Positions 8,289 to 18,107 of a stretch of DNA of 64,000 nt are shown here, piece by piece; the first letter of the stretch is position 1; each line of letters opens with the position of its first letter. The stretch covers positions 62,001 to 126,000 of the forward strand of contig NZ_JAAAUC010000004.1 in assembly GCF_009908165.1 (NCBI RefSeq), written 5' to 3'. Position numbers and translations under genes: made by a program. The notes beneath the pieces were generated by a model, which saw only the letters and a list, made by a program, of their open reading frames with translations, did not search any database and was not told where the DNA came from. The DNA comes from Frigidibacter albus (GTDB taxonomy: Bacteria > Pseudomonadota > Alphaproteobacteria > Rhodobacterales > Rhodobacteraceae).

Positions 8289-9293
8289 TCAGCCGCCTGT
8301 GTGAAGCAGCGAGCAGAGTTCCGCGTGAAGGGCTGCGCTGTCAATGGGGGCGGGCTGCTGGCGCTGCGCCAGCGCCGCCTCGGCCCGGGCGGCGGCGGCG
8401 GGGCTCAGGGTGCCGGAGGCGGCCACGACGGCCTGCATCTCGTCCATCTCGCCATTGCAGTGCAGCACCAGATCGCAGCCGGCGGCGAGGGCGGCGCTGG
8501 CGCGGGCACCGAAATCGCCGGTCAGGGCGTGCATCCCGATATCGTCGGTCATCAGGAGGCCGTCAAAGCCGATCTCCTGCCGGATCAGGGTGATCATCAG
8601 CGACGAGGCGGTGGCGGGGCGGTCCGGGTCCAGCGCCGAAAACACGATATGCGCGGTCATCGCCATCGGCAGGCCCGACAGCGCGGCGAAGGGGGCGAAG
8701 TCATTCGCCAGCAGTTCGGCGCGGCTGGCTTCGACCCTTGGAAGCGACTGGTGGCTGTCGGCACTGGCGCGGCCGTGGCCGGGCAGATGCTTCATCACCG
8801 GCAGCACGCCGCCGGCCAGCAGCCCCTCGGCGCAAGCGCGGGCGGCGAGGGTCACGGTGGCGGGATCGGTTCCGAAGCAGCGGTTGTGCAGGAACGGGTG
8901 GGTCACGTCGCAGGCGATGTCGGCGGTGGGGGCACAGTTGGCGTCGATGCCGACGGCGCGCAGCTCCGCCGCAATCAGCCGGTAGCGCAGCCAGACGGCG
9001 CGGGCGGCGGCGCCTTCGCGCGTGGCGGCCATCTGGTCGAGCGGCGGCAGCCATTCGTGCCAGTGGGGGGCGCGCAGGCGCTGCACGCGCCCGCCCTCCT
9101 GATCCACCAACACCGGGGCGTCGCGGCCCACGGCCTGACGCAGGCCGGCAGTGAGGCGGGCGACCTGAGCCGGGCTTTCGATGTTCCGGGCGAAGAGGAT
9201 GAAGCCGAAGGGATCGGCCTCGCGGAAAAAGGCCGCCTCGCTGGCAGACAATTCCGTGCCAAGGCAGCCGAGGATGGTGGCGCCTGTTGCCAC
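8289..9293 (-). CDS. nagZ: Beta-N-acetylhexosaminidase NagZ
   Basis: This GH3 enzyme removes N-acetylglucosamine from muropeptides during peptidoglycan recycling in the cytosol. It has 334 residues from a GTG at 9291-9293, two bases after the preceding stop; the frame stays open upstream but matches no NagZ. The catalytic loop KHLPGHG (168-174) supplies the general-acid histidine, and the nucleophile is the Asp of LLMTDDIGM (Asp250). In some bacteria the NagZ product also controls beta-lactamase induction; the OXA-type gene in this window is 50 kb away. Confidence 0.92.
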   Translation of the reverse strand: MATGATILGCLGTELSASEAAFFREADPFGFILFARNIESPAQVARLTAGLRQAVGRDAPVLVDQEGGRVQRLRAPHWHEWLPPLDQMAATREGAAARAVWLRYRLIAAELRAVGIDANCAPTADIACDVTHPFLHNRCFGTDPATVTLAARACAEGLLAGGVLPVMKHLPGHGRASADSHQSLPRVEASRAELLANDFAPFAALSGLPMAMTAHIVFSALDPDRPATASSLMITLIRQEIGFDGLLMTDDIGMHALTGDFGARASAALAAGCDLVLHCNGEMDEMQAVVAASGTLSPAAAARAEAALAQRQQPAPIDSAALHAELCSLLHTGG

Positions 9294-9295
9294 GA

Positions 9296-10435
9296 TCAGC
9301 GCACCTGAACCGGGATGCAGTGCAGGTCCTTGCCGACCAGCGCTGCGCAGAAGCGGCGGGCATCGGCCAGATCGCCAAAGCCGGTGGCGCGCAGCCGGTA
9401 GAAGGCGCGGCCGGCGCTTTCGGCAGGCTGGATCACCCGGCCCTTGCCGGCCATCAGCGGGCCGAAGTCCATGGCGATGCGGTTCCATTCGTCGCGGGCC
9501 AGCGCCTCGGTATCGAAGGCGCCAAGCTGCACCAGCCGCGTGCCGGCGGGCAATGTGGAGGGGTCGATGTCGCTGAAGCCCGGCAGCGCCGCCTCGGCCG
9601 CGGCATCGGCGGCGGCCAGTGCCACAACGCCGGTGGGCAGCGCGGCCGCAGGGCGCGGCGGCGGGCGCAGCGAGCGAACGACCCCGGGGACCGAGGCGGC
9701 GATCACGTCGGCAGAGGCGACGGCGGCGGAGGCGACGGCGGCAGTTGCCTCTGCCTCGGGATCGGCAAAGACCTCGTTCAGCGCAAGCGCCACGGCGGCG
9801 TCGGTATCGGTCACGACCGGCGCTTCGAGGATCGGCTCGGGCGCCTCGTCGGGCAGGGGTTCGGGGAGCGCCCGGCCGGTATTGGCAAGCGGCAGGGGAT
9901 CCTCGACCGGGGCAAGCGTGTCGCGCGGCACGATGCTGGCGGTGCCCATCTCGGCCATCGGCAGGTCTTCATCGGCAAGGCCGGTGGGGCGCGGGGCAAG
10001 GCGCAGCTCATCGGCAGTGCCCGCAGCCTCGCCAAGCGCGGCGACGGTGTTGACGGCAAGGCCGGTATGCTGGGCCAGTTCGCCGCCGGGGTTTTCGGGC
10101 GCGACGCGCGCCGGGCCTTCCAGCGCCGCGATCACCGGAACGCCGGTGACGTCGCGCACGGCGAGCTTGTAGCCCCAGATGCCAAGCCCGACGATCAGCG
10201 CCAGCGAGGTCAGCGCGCCGGCACTGTTGACCAGCTTTTGCGCGGCGCGGCCCATCTTGCTGCGCCGGGGCGGCAGATCGCCCTCTTCGAGGCCCGGGTG
10301 CCAGATGTCTGTGGCATAGGGGTCTTCGGCATGTTGACCATGACCGTGCTGGCCGTAGTCATCCTCGGCATAGACGGGTTCAGCCGGCGCGTAGCCGCCC
10401 CGATACTGCCCGTAACCCTTGGGATCCGCTGCCAT
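9296..10435 (-). CDS. SPOR-domain membrane protein
   Basis: A 379-residue inner-membrane protein. It has a Tyr/His/Gly-rich cytoplasmic N-terminus (residues 1-55), one transmembrane segment at about 74-92 (LTSLALIVGLGIWGYKL), and a long Ala/Pro/Glu-rich periplasmic linker. The C-terminal SPOR domain at about 300-379 contains VQLGAFDTEALARDEWNRI. SPOR domains bind glycan strands stripped of stem peptides and so localise to the division septum. It lies between argS and nagZ, as in other Rhodobacterales. Confidence 0.9.
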   Translation of the reverse strand: MAADPKGYGQYRGGYAPAEPVYAEDDYGQHGHGQHAEDPYATDIWHPGLEEGDLPPRRSKMGRAAQKLVNSAGALTSLALIVGLGIWGYKLAVRDVTGVPVIAALEGPARVAPENPGGELAQHTGLAVNTVAALGEAAGTADELRLAPRPTGLADEDLPMAEMGTASIVPRDTLAPVEDPLPLANTGRALPEPLPDEAPEPILEAPVVTDTDAAVALALNEVFADPEAEATAAVASAAVASADVIAASVPGVVRSLRPPPRPAAALPTGVVALAAADAAAEAALPGFSDIDPSTLPAGTRLVQLGAFDTEALARDEWNRIAMDFGPLMAGKGRVIQPAESAGRAFYRLRATGFGDLADARRFCAALVGKDLHCIPVQVR

Positions 10436-10546
10436 GCCTCGCCTTCCGGGCGGCCCGGATCCACGCCGATCACGCGCGCCTGCCGCCTCTTCTTGCCCGC
10501 CTCCCCCTGTCCGGCCCGAAAGCTGGCTGGCAGTCTGCGCCTGTTG

Positions 10547-12289
10547 TCAGCGCATTTCCTCTGCCGGGGTGACGCCAAGGATACCAAGACCTGCGGAAAT
10601 GACAACGCCCGTGGCCCGGGCGAGGGCGATTTTCGCCTGCGATGCGCCGGAATCCTCTTGCAAGAAGCGCAGGGACGGCTCTTCGTTGCCGCGATTCCAC
10701 AGGCTGTGCAGGTCCGAAGCCAGTTCGTAGAGGTAGAAGGCGATGCGGTGCGGCTCATTGCTGCGGGCGGCGATTTCCACCAGCCGCGGCCATTCGGCGA
10801 TCTTGCGGGCGAGGCCAAGCTCTGCCTCATGCCCGTTTTGCGAAAGATCAGCGGCGGAAAGTGTGGCGTCATCCACCGCCAGCCCGGCCTCGGTGGCCTT
10901 GCGCAGGACCGAGCTGATGCGGGCATGGGCGTATTGGACATAGAAGACCGGGTTGTCCTTGGACTGGTCCAGCACCTTGTCGAAGTCGAAATCGAGGGCC
11001 ATGTCGTTCTTGCGGGTCAGCATCACGAAGCGGGTGACATCGGCGCCCGCCTGTTCGACCACGTCGCGCAGGGTGACGAAAGTGCCGGCGCGCTTGGACA
11101 TCTTGAACGGCTCGCCGTTCTTCCACAGCTTGACCAGCTGGATCAGCTTGATGTCCAGCGGCACCCGGCCGTTCGACAGCGCCGAGACGGCGGCCTTCAT
11201 GCGCTTGACATAGCCGCCATGATCGGCGCCGAACACGTCGATCAGCGCATCATAGCCGCGCTGCACCTTGTCGTAGTGATAGGCGATGTCGGGGGCGAAA
11301 TAGGTCCAGCTGCCGTCGGATTTCATCACCGGGCGGTCGACATCGTCGCCGTGCAGGGTCGAGCGGAACAGGGTCTGCTGGCGCGGCTCCCAATCCTCGG
11401 GGGTCTTGCCCTTCGGCGGTTCGAGGATGCCCTCATAGATCAGGCCCATGCCGCGCAGGGTGTCCAGCGCCGCCTCGATCTTGCCGGTGCCGTAGAGGGC
11501 CTTTTCGCTGGAATAGATGTCCATTTCCACGCCGAGCAATGCGAGGTCGGAGCGGATCATCTCCATCATCGCTTCGGTGGCGAAGCCGCGGATATCGTCG
11601 ATCCAGTCGGACTCGGGCTTGCCCAGCAGGCTGTCGCCGTATTTGGCCTTCAGCGCCTCGCCGACCGGGACGAGGTAGTCGCCGGGATAGAGGCCTTCGC
11701 GGATCTCGGGCTCGAGCCCGTTGGCCTCGCGGTAGCGCTCATAGGCAGAGCGGGCGAGGACGTCGACCTGCGCGCCGCCATCGTTGATGTAGTATTCCCG
11801 CGTCACCTCATGCCCCGCATAGGCCAGCAGCGATGCCAGTGCATCGCCGAACACCGCGCCGCGGGTATGGCCGACATGCATCGGGCCGGTGGGGTTGGCG
11901 GACACGAACTCCACATTGACCTTGCGGCCCTGGCCCATGTCCGACTGGCCGAAGGTTTCGGGGGATTGCAGCGCGGCGCGGACGACGCCCTGCCATTCGG
12001 CGTCCGCAAGGCGCAGGTTCAGGAAGCCGGGGCCCGCGACCTCGGCCGTGGTGATGCGCGGATCGGCGGCCAGGCGCGCGGCCAGAGCGTCGGCAATGGC
12101 GCGGGGGGACTTGCCGGCGGGCTTGGCCAGCACCATCGCGGCGTTGGTCGCCATGTCGCCATGCGCCGGATCGCGCGGCGGTTCGACCGAGACGGCGGCC
12201 ATGTCGAGCCCGGCGGGCAGGTCGCCCGCGGCCACCATCGCCTCCAGGTTGCGGATCACCAGCGCGCGGATATCGGAAAAGAGGTTCAT
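10547..12289 (-). CDS. argS: Arginyl-tRNA synthetase
   Basis: A class I aminoacyl-tRNA synthetase charging tRNA-Arg. It has 580 residues with the order Add1 domain (1-110), catalytic domain with [15 protein letters not shown] (HIGH-type, about 123-138), KMSKRAG near residue 400, and the C-terminal DALR helical domain. Add1 recognises the tRNA D-loop. The start ATG at 12287-12289 gives the normal [10 protein letters not shown] beginning. It is the second gene of the dgt operon, with a 256-bp gap upstream that holds a hairpin. Confidence 0.96.
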   Translation of the reverse strand: MNLFSDIRALVIRNLEAMVAAGDLPAGLDMAAVSVEPPRDPAHGDMATNAAMVLAKPAGKSPRAIADALAARLAADPRITTAEVAGPGFLNLRLADAEWQGVVRAALQSPETFGQSDMGQGRKVNVEFVSANPTGPMHVGHTRGAVFGDALASLLAYAGHEVTREYYINDGGAQVDVLARSAYERYREANGLEPEIREGLYPGDYLVPVGEALKAKYGDSLLGKPESDWIDDIRGFATEAMMEMIRSDLALLGVEMDIYSSEKALYGTGKIEAALDTLRGMGLIYEGILEPPKGKTPEDWEPRQQTLFRSTLHGDDVDRPVMKSDGSWTYFAPDIAYHYDKVQRGYDALIDVFGADHGGYVKRMKAAVSALSNGRVPLDIKLIQLVKLWKNGEPFKMSKRAGTFVTLRDVVEQAGADVTRFVMLTRKNDMALDFDFDKVLDQSKDNPVFYVQYAHARISSVLRKATEAGLAVDDATLSAADLSQNGHEAELGLARKIAEWPRLVEIAARSNEPHRIAFYLYELASDLHSLWNRGNEEPSLRFLQEDSGASQAKIALARATGVVISAGLGILGVTPAEEMR

Positions 12290-12472
12290 TTCATCACCTT
12301 TTGCTGCCTGCGGGGATGCCAGAGGCTGCGGGCGGCGTCAACGGGGGGTAGCTTTGAGGGGCAGGGACTGTCGGAGGGCCGCGCCCGTCCGCCGGGTGGG
12401 CGCGCAACAGGGGTTCTAGGCGCTTTATGGTGCGGCCTACCTCCACAGGATTCCTAGGCGGAACCGTTGGAA

Positions 12473-12500
12473 GCGCCCGTCCGGGGGGGCGGACGGGCGC
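12473..12500 (-). terminator. GC hairpin between dgt and argS
   Basis: GCGCCCGTCC (12473-12482) pairs exactly with GGACGGGCGC (12491-12500) around an 8-base loop, 46 bp past the dgt stop. Only two T residues follow on the minus strand, so this is either a weak terminator or an attenuating/processing hairpin ahead of argS. Confidence 0.5.
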
Positions 12501-12545
12501 TGCCCGGCGGCGCCAAGGCGCCTTGATTCCGGGCAAAGGGGAGGG

Positions 12546-13739
12546 TCAGTGCCCCTCGCCCATCAGCCGCGCGTGTTCCTGCAGCGCGAAGCGGTCGGTC
12601 ATGCCGGCGACGTAGTCGAGGACCACGCGGGCCAGAGCGGTTTTCGCGTCATTGCTGGCGAAGGCCTGCGCGATATCGCCCTGCCAGTCCGCGGGCAGCA
12701 GGCCCGGCTGCGACAGGAACAGCGGGAAAAGGTCATTGACCACGGCGGTAACGCGGCTGCGTTCCACCAGCACCGGCGGCGCGCGGTACATGCGGGTGAA
12801 GAGGAAGGACTTGATCGCCTTGAGGTTCTGGTAGAGCGGCTTGGAGAAGCGGATGATCGGCCCGTCCATCGCGCGGATCTCCTCGACCGATTGCGGGTTG
12901 CTGGCCGTCAGTCGGCCCCGGGCGACGGCGATCACATCCTCGACCATCACCCCGAAGACCCGGCGCAGCGCCTCGTGCCGCCGCCGCGCGGGGTCGAGCC
13001 CGGGCCAGAGCCGGTCGACCTCGGCGAAGGCGGGGCCGGTGACCGGCAGCTCCATCAGGTCGGCCTCGGTGAAGAGCCCGGCGCGCAGGCCGTCATGCAG
13101 GTCATGGTGGTTGTAGGCGACATCGTCGGCGACCGCCGCCACCTGCGCCTCGGCCGAGGCGAAGGTGCCGAGGTCCAGATCCCAGAGCCCGTTCACCTCG
13201 GCCAGGGCATAGGGAAGCGGCCCGCTGCCGACCGCATGGCTGCCGCTGGCATGGGGGCCGGTGACGGGGCCATTGTGCTTGGCGATCCCCTCCAGCGTCT
13301 CCCAGGTCAGGTTCAGCCCGTCGAAATCGGCATAGTGCCGTTCGAGCCGGGTGACGATCCGCAGCGCCTGGGCGTTGTGATCGAAGCCGCCATAGGGCTG
13401 CATCAGCAGCGCCAGCGCATCCTCGCCGGTATGGCCGAAGGGCGGGTGGCCGAGGTCATGGGCCAGTGCCACCGCCTCGGCCAGATCGGTGTTCAGCCCC
13501 AGCTGCCCGGCGATGGTGCGCGCCACCTGCGCCACCTCGATCGTGTGGGTCAGGCGGGTGCGGTAGTAATCGCCCTCATGCTCCACAAACACCTGGGTCT
13601 TGTGTTTCAGGCGGCGGAAGGCCGAGGAATGGATGATCCGGTCCCTGTCGCGCTGAAACGGCGAGCGGAAGGTGGACATGTGTTCAGGGTGCAGCCGGCC
13701 GCGGCTGGCCTCGGGCTGGCAGGCATAGGGTGCAAGCAT
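12546..13739 (-). CDS. dgt: Deoxyguanosinetriphosphate triphosphohydrolase-like HD protein
   Basis: An HD-domain hydrolase that splits dNTPs to deoxynucleoside plus triphosphate, adjusting dNTP pools. From the ATG at 13737-13739 it has 397 residues and begins LAPYACQPEASRGR, the usual start; an in-frame start 16 codons upstream looks spurious. Metal ligands are visible in TRLTHTIEVAQVAR, in the HDLGHPPFGHTGE block (about residues 95-107), and in ADDVAYNHHDLHDG. The canonical dGTP specificity of the E. coli enzyme cannot be assumed for this subfamily. Confidence 0.9.
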   Translation of the reverse strand: MLAPYACQPEASRGRLHPEHMSTFRSPFQRDRDRIIHSSAFRRLKHKTQVFVEHEGDYYRTRLTHTIEVAQVARTIAGQLGLNTDLAEAVALAHDLGHPPFGHTGEDALALLMQPYGGFDHNAQALRIVTRLERHYADFDGLNLTWETLEGIAKHNGPVTGPHASGSHAVGSGPLPYALAEVNGLWDLDLGTFASAEAQVAAVADDVAYNHHDLHDGLRAGLFTEADLMELPVTGPAFAEVDRLWPGLDPARRRHEALRRVFGVMVEDVIAVARGRLTASNPQSVEEIRAMDGPIIRFSKPLYQNLKAIKSFLFTRMYRAPPVLVERSRVTAVVNDLFPLFLSQPGLLPADWQGDIAQAFASNDAKTALARVVLDYVAGMTDRFALQEHARLMGEGH

Positions 13740-13864
13740 GGGTCCCCGGGTGTTGTCAAAACGCACATGCCGGCGCGGCCCCTGCATTGCGGGGCTGTTC
13801 TTGTCCGGCCTTTGCGGGCATCCTATATGCCTGATATCACCGGAATGATACGGATTTTGCCGCG

Positions 13865-14194
13865 ATGGACCTGCAATTGCCCCCCCAAGTCACGCCCCGC
13901 GCCTTTGCGCGGCTGGCCGAGATCAACGCGGGCGGCGGTGCCAAGGCCCTGCGCGTCGCGGTGGAGGGCGGGGGCTGCTCGGGCTTCCAGTATGACATAA
14001 GGCTCGATGACCCTGCACCGGACGATCTGGTTCTGGAGGCGCAGGGCCAGAAGGTGCTGGTCGATCCGGTGTCCTTGCCGTTCTTGCAGAACGCGGTGAT
14101 CGACTTTTCCGAAGAGCTGATCGGGGCGCGGTTCGTGATCGAGAACCCCAATGCCAGCTCCTCCTGCGGCTGCGGGACCAGTTTCTCGCTGTGA
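13865..14194 (+). CDS. erpA: Iron-sulfur cluster insertion protein, ErpA/HesB family
   Basis: A 109-residue A-type carrier that passes Fe-S clusters to apo-enzymes. The three conserved cysteines are present: Cys38 in GGGCSGFQY, and Cys101 and Cys103 in SSCGCGTSF. Divergent from dgt, 125 bp apart. ErpA and IscA/SufA are hard to separate by sequence; the position beside dgt is typical of the ErpA-type gene in Rhodobacterales. Confidence 0.9.
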   Translation: MDLQLPPQVTPRAFARLAEINAGGGAKALRVAVEGGGCSGFQYDIRLDDPAPDDLVLEAQGQKVLVDPVSLPFLQNAVIDFSEELIGARFVIENPNASSSCGCGTSFSL

Positions 14195-14323
14195 CCCCCG
14201 GCCCCACAGACCCCAGCCGAACCAGCCCCCTGCCTGCCAACCGGCCGGGCGGGGGTGTCCTTGCGCGGGCGGCGATTCTGCCCTGCCGGAACGGGGCGTG
14301 CCCCAGATGACTGGGACCGCCCG

Positions 14324-15592
14324 ATGATTTTCGAACTTCTGATCGTGCTGATGCTGACGGTGTGCAACGGCGCGCTGGCGATGTCAGAACTTGCCATCGT
14401 ATCGGCCAAGCCGACGCGGCTGCGGGTGCTGGCGGGCGCGGGCAGCAAGGGCGCGGTAACCGCGCTGCGGCTGCAGGAGAATCCGGGACGCTTCCTGTCG
14501 GCGGTGCAGATCGGCATCACGCTGGTGGGGGTGCTGTCGGGCGCGGTCTCGGGGGCGACGCTGGGGCTGCGCCTGTCGGGCACGCTGGCCGAAGCGGGGA
14601 TGCCGCCGGCGCTGGCGGCCTCCGTCGGCGTGGGCCTTGTCGTTGCCGCCATCACCTATCTGTCGCTGATCGTGGGCGAGCTGGTGCCCAAGCAGATCGC
14701 GCTGCGCAACCCCGAAGCCGTCGCCAGCCGCATCGCCCCCGCCATGGCCATCGTCGCGCGGGTGACGACGCCGATCGTCTGGGTGCTCGACCTGTCGGGC
14801 AAGACCGTGCTGCGGCTTCTGGGCCAGTCGGGCGTCACCGAAAGCCAGATGACCGATGAGGAGGTGCGGATGATCATGGCCGAGGCCGAGCAGGCCGGGG
14901 TGCTGGCACCGGGCGAGCGCGAGATGATCGCGGGGGTGATGCGGATGGCCGACCGATCCGCCCGGGCGCTGATGACCCGGCGGCGGGATGTGGACATCAT
15001 CGACCTTGGCGATCCGCTGGAGGAGGCGCTGGCGCGGGCCCGCGCCACCCGCCGCTCGCGCCTGCCGGTACGCGAGGGCGGCGAGGACGAGATCATCGGC
15101 GTGATCCGGGCGCGCGACCTGCTGGCCTGGACACCCGAGGCCGGGCCGCTGCGGGGTCTGGTCACCGAGGTGCCGGTGGTCATGGACGTGGCCGGCGCTT
15201 CGGTGGTGATCGAGCAGCTGCGCCAGTCGCCGGCGCATATGGTGCTGGTCTATGACGAATACGGCAACTTCGAGGGGATCGTGACGCCGATGGACCTCCT
15301 GGAGGCGATCACCGGCACCTTCGAGGACGGCGAGGCCGACGAACCGGCGATGGTGCAGCGCGAGGACGGGTCCTGGCTGGTCGCCGGCTGGATGCCGATC
15401 GACGAGTTTGCCGACCACCTGTCGCTGCGCCGGCCCGAGGGCGATTTCGACACGGTCGCGGGCTTCGTGCTGGACGAGATGCGCCGCCTGCCTGCGCTTG
15501 GCGAAAGCTTCCGCCATGCCGGCTGGCGGTTCGAGGTGGTGGACCTTGACGGAATGCGCATCGACAAGCTGCTGGTAGCGCGCGAAAGCTGA
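14324..15592 (+). CDS. CNNM/CBS-pair membrane protein (hemolysin C/CorC family)
   Basis: A 422-residue protein. The N-terminal CNNM domain has three to four transmembrane segments (about 1-20, 60-80, 95-118, 135-160) and the family block LSLIVGELVPKQIALRNPE. A CBS pair follows at about 205-335 with RSRLPVREGG and MVLVYDEYGNFEGIVTPMD, then a C-terminal CorC_HlyC domain (about 345-420). Relatives are linked to magnesium or cobalt efflux; the old hemolysin name is misleading. The ATG at 14324 was chosen because transmembrane segment 1 starts there. Confidence 0.88.
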   Translation: MIFELLIVLMLTVCNGALAMSELAIVSAKPTRLRVLAGAGSKGAVTALRLQENPGRFLSAVQIGITLVGVLSGAVSGATLGLRLSGTLAEAGMPPALAASVGVGLVVAAITYLSLIVGELVPKQIALRNPEAVASRIAPAMAIVARVTTPIVWVLDLSGKTVLRLLGQSGVTESQMTDEEVRMIMAEAEQAGVLAPGEREMIAGVMRMADRSARALMTRRRDVDIIDLGDPLEEALARARATRRSRLPVREGGEDEIIGVIRARDLLAWTPEAGPLRGLVTEVPVVMDVAGASVVIEQLRQSPAHMVLVYDEYGNFEGIVTPMDLLEAITGTFEDGEADEPAMVQREDGSWLVAGWMPIDEFADHLSLRRPEGDFDTVAGFVLDEMRRLPALGESFRHAGWRFEVVDLDGMRIDKLLVARES

Positions 15593-15616
15593 GCGGCATT
15601 CCCACGAGGCGATCCC

Positions 15617-16315
15617 ATGACCACGATCCTGCTGCTTGGCTCCGGCCCCGGTGTCACCGCCTGCGAGGGTTGGGGGCGCGCACCCTTCGACCGGATCGTG
15701 GCGATCAACAACGCCTGGCGCGTGCGGGCGGATTGGGATGAGCTGGTGCATCCCTGGGATTTTCCGGCGGAGCGGATGCCTCCGGCCCCGGCGGCCGGGC
15801 GGATCGTGACGGAAGCCGAGTTCGTGCCGGCGCAGAACCTTTATGGCGGCTTCGTCTATGCCGGGGCGACGATGGCCTTCACCGCCGCCTACTGGCTGCT
15901 GGCCGAATACCGGCCGCGCTGCATCGGGTTCCTCGGCTGCGACATGCACTATCCGGCCACCGGCCCCACGCATTTCTACGGCACCGGCACGCCCGATCCC
16001 TTGCGCGCCGACATCACCCTTCAGTCGCTGGAGGCGAAGGCCACGCGGCTGGCGATCCTCGCCGCGCGGCAGGGCTGCGTGCTGGTGAACCTGTCGGACG
16101 GGCCGTCGCGGCTGACCTTTCCGCGCGCCGTGCCTGCCGGGCTGGCAGAGGCGCGCCCCCTGCCCCATGATCCTGCCACCGCCGACCGGGCCTTGGCCCG
16201 CGAGGCGGAGCTTGGGTATCTCGTGCCCTCGGGCCGCTATTGGGAGGAGGCGGGGCGCTTTGATCCTGCCGAGCTTGCCGCGCTGGATGCGTTGTGGCTG
16301 GCCGCCGCCCGGTAG
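15617..16315 (+). CDS. Uncharacterised Rossmann-like protein, possibly MptE/DUF115 or glycosyltransferase related
   Basis: A 232-residue soluble protein without a firm family match. It opens with ILLLGSGPGVTACEGW, a glycine-rich loop after a beta-strand, followed by RIVAINNAWRV (about 26-36). Later there is CIGFLGCDMHYPATGPTHFYG (about 101-121). The pattern GSGPS...NNA...GCDMHY recalls DUF115/MptE-like and some sialyltransferase-like folds that handle nucleotide-linked substrates. That is a resemblance only. It lies 25 bp after the CNNM gene, likely in the same transcript, with xthA 77 bp downstream. Confidence 0.6.
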   Translation: MTTILLLGSGPGVTACEGWGRAPFDRIVAINNAWRVRADWDELVHPWDFPAERMPPAPAAGRIVTEAEFVPAQNLYGGFVYAGATMAFTAAYWLLAEYRPRCIGFLGCDMHYPATGPTHFYGTGTPDPLRADITLQSLEAKATRLAILAARQGCVLVNLSDGPSRLTFPRAVPAGLAEARPLPHDPATADRALAREAELGYLVPSGRYWEEAGRFDPAELAALDALWLAAAR

Positions 16316-16391
16316 GCCGCCAAAAGGCCCGGGCGCTTGCCCCCTGCCCCCCGCGCCCCTACAACCGAAAGGCAACCGCCTGGAGGCCCCC

Positions 16392-17168
16392 ATGAAGATC
16401 GCGACCTTCAACATCAACGGCATCAAGGCCCGGATCGAGGCGCTGCCGGTCTGGCTGGCCGAGGCCACGCCCGAAGTGGTGGTGCTGCAAGAGATCAAGT
16501 CGGTGGACGAGGGCTTCCCGGCCGAGATCTTCGAGGACATGGGCTACCGGGTGGAGACGCACGGCCAGAAGGGCTTCAACGGCGTGGCGATCCTGTCGCG
16601 GCTGCCGCTGGAGGATATCCGCCGCGGGTTGCCCGGCGATGACGAGGACGTGCAGGCGCGCTGGATCGAGGCCATCGTGATCGGCGAGCGGGCGCTGCGG
16701 GTCTGCGGCCTCTACCTGCCCAACGGCAACCCGGCGCCGGGGCCGAAATACGACTACAAGCTGGCCTGGATGGCGCGCATGGAGGCGCGGGTGCGTAAGG
16801 TGATCGCGGCCGAGGAGGCGGCGATCTTTGCCGGGGATTACAACGTGATCCCCCAGCCCGAGGATGCCGCCCGCCCCGAGGTCTGGACCGAGGACGCGCT
16901 GTTCCTGCCGCAAACGCGCGAGGCGTATCGGCGGCTGCTGAACCTCGGCCTGACCGACGCCTTCCGCGCCCGCGAGCCGCGGCCGGGGCATTACTCGTTC
17001 TGGGACTATCAGGCCGGGGCCTGGGAGCGGAACAACGGCATTCGCATCGACCACCTGCTGCTGACCCCGCAAGCCGCCGACATGCTGACGGCAGCGGGGA
17101 TCGACAAGGAGGTCAGGGGGCGGGAAAAGCCCTCGGACCATGTGCCGGTGTGGGTGGAGGTGGGCTGA
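16392..17168 (+). CDS. xth: Exodeoxyribonuclease III
   Basis: An AP endonuclease and 3'-exonuclease of base-excision repair. It has 258 residues. Catalytic signatures: KIATFNINGIKAR at the start, VVVLQEIKSVDEGFP with the metal-binding Glu (about residue 35), LYLPNGNP, FAGDYNVIP, IRIDHLLLT, and the final SDHVPVWVEVG with the catalytic Asp-His. The ATG at 16392 follows the GGAGG ribosome site and is the usual start; a longer open frame upstream encodes no recognisable sequence. Confidence 0.95.
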   Translation: MKIATFNINGIKARIEALPVWLAEATPEVVVLQEIKSVDEGFPAEIFEDMGYRVETHGQKGFNGVAILSRLPLEDIRRGLPGDDEDVQARWIEAIVIGERALRVCGLYLPNGNPAPGPKYDYKLAWMARMEARVRKVIAAEEAAIFAGDYNVIPQPEDAARPEVWTEDALFLPQTREAYRRLLNLGLTDAFRAREPRPGHYSFWDYQAGAWERNNGIRIDHLLLTPQAADMLTAAGIDKEVRGREKPSDHVPVWVEVG

Positions 17169-17296
17169 GGGCCACCCCGGCGCCGCATCCGGACGCGCGA
17201 GATCGTGTCCAGGCGCATCTTTCAACGGCTTGGGAACTTCGCTAGCCTCCAGAGCATATCGGCCGGCATGGCCGCGACCGTTTTTGCGCATACTGG

Positions 17297-18064
17297 ATGT
17301 CCATGACCCCCGAGCCCCCGGCGAAGCCCGAAGACACCACCTCTGGCACGGATGTGCCGGACCCTGCACTGGGCCCTCTACCGGGCAGCGCCGGCATGGC
17401 TGCCGAGGCTTCGCCCGGCGGTGATCCCATGGGGCGCCGTCGATGGGTGCGGCGGGCCGCGCCGCCCAAGAGGAGGCTGTCGCTGATCCTGGCCGAGCTG
17501 GCGGAGGACGGCACGCGCGAGCGGATCTCTGTCGCCGATCTGGTCCAGATCCTGCAGGCCCGCGCCTTTGGGGCCCTGCTGCTGGTCTTCGCGCTGCCCA
17601 ATGTTCTGCCCGCCCCGCCCGGAACTTCGGGCATCCTCGGCCTGCCGCTGCTGTATCTTGCGGCGCAGATGATGCTGGGGATACGGCCATGGCTGCCGCC
17701 CTTCATCAGCAAGCGCTCGATGCTGCGCGAGGATTTCGCGGCGCTGATCACACGGGTGACACCAATTCTGGAGCGGGCCGAAAGGCTGCTGGTGCCGCGC
17801 CTGCCCGCGCTCAGCTCGCCCACGGCCGAACGGATCGTCGGCGGCCTGTGCCTTGTGCTCGCCATCGTGCTGGTGCTGCCGATCCCGCTGGGGAACATGC
17901 TGCCGGCCTTCGCCATCTGCCTGATCGCCCTTGGCATTCTGGAGCGCGACGGGGTCTGGATCCTTGCCGGATCGGCCACCGGCCTTGCGGCGCTGCTGAT
18001 CGTCTATGCCGTGGTCTATGCGATGATCAAGGCGGCGATGTTCGTGATCTTCAACGCGTTTTGA
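17297..18064 (+). CDS. exoD: ExoD-family exopolysaccharide synthesis membrane protein
   Basis: A 255-residue protein. A proline-rich N-terminus (1-55) precedes the ExoD domain, which starts LSLILAELAEDGTRERISVADLVQIL and has LLVFALPNVLPAPPGTSGILGLPLL, the family hallmark. Four or five membrane segments follow, including the pair around 193-240. ExoD was first described in Sinorhizobium meliloti as affecting exopolysaccharide production and alkali tolerance; its biochemical role is unknown. The ATG could be at 17297 or 17303. Family 1 repeat copy B follows the stop. Confidence 0.85.
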   Translation: MSMTPEPPAKPEDTTSGTDVPDPALGPLPGSAGMAAEASPGGDPMGRRRWVRRAAPPKRRLSLILAELAEDGTRERISVADLVQILQARAFGALLLVFALPNVLPAPPGTSGILGLPLLYLAAQMMLGIRPWLPPFISKRSMLREDFAALITRVTPILERAERLLVPRLPALSSPTAERIVGGLCLVLAIVLVLPIPLGNMLPAFAICLIALGILERDGVWILAGSATGLAALLIVYAVVYAMIKAAMFVIFNAF

Positions 18065-18107
18065 GGGGGATGGGGGTCCCGGGGCGCCTCGCTCCCCGTG
18101 AGGGCTC

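Noticed and set aside
9287-12457. A 3.2-kb open frame on the plus strand
   Set aside because: It runs antisense to the clearly identified SPOR-protein and argS genes; long antisense frames are expected in very GC-rich DNA, and its protein is Gly/Arg/His-rich without a family.
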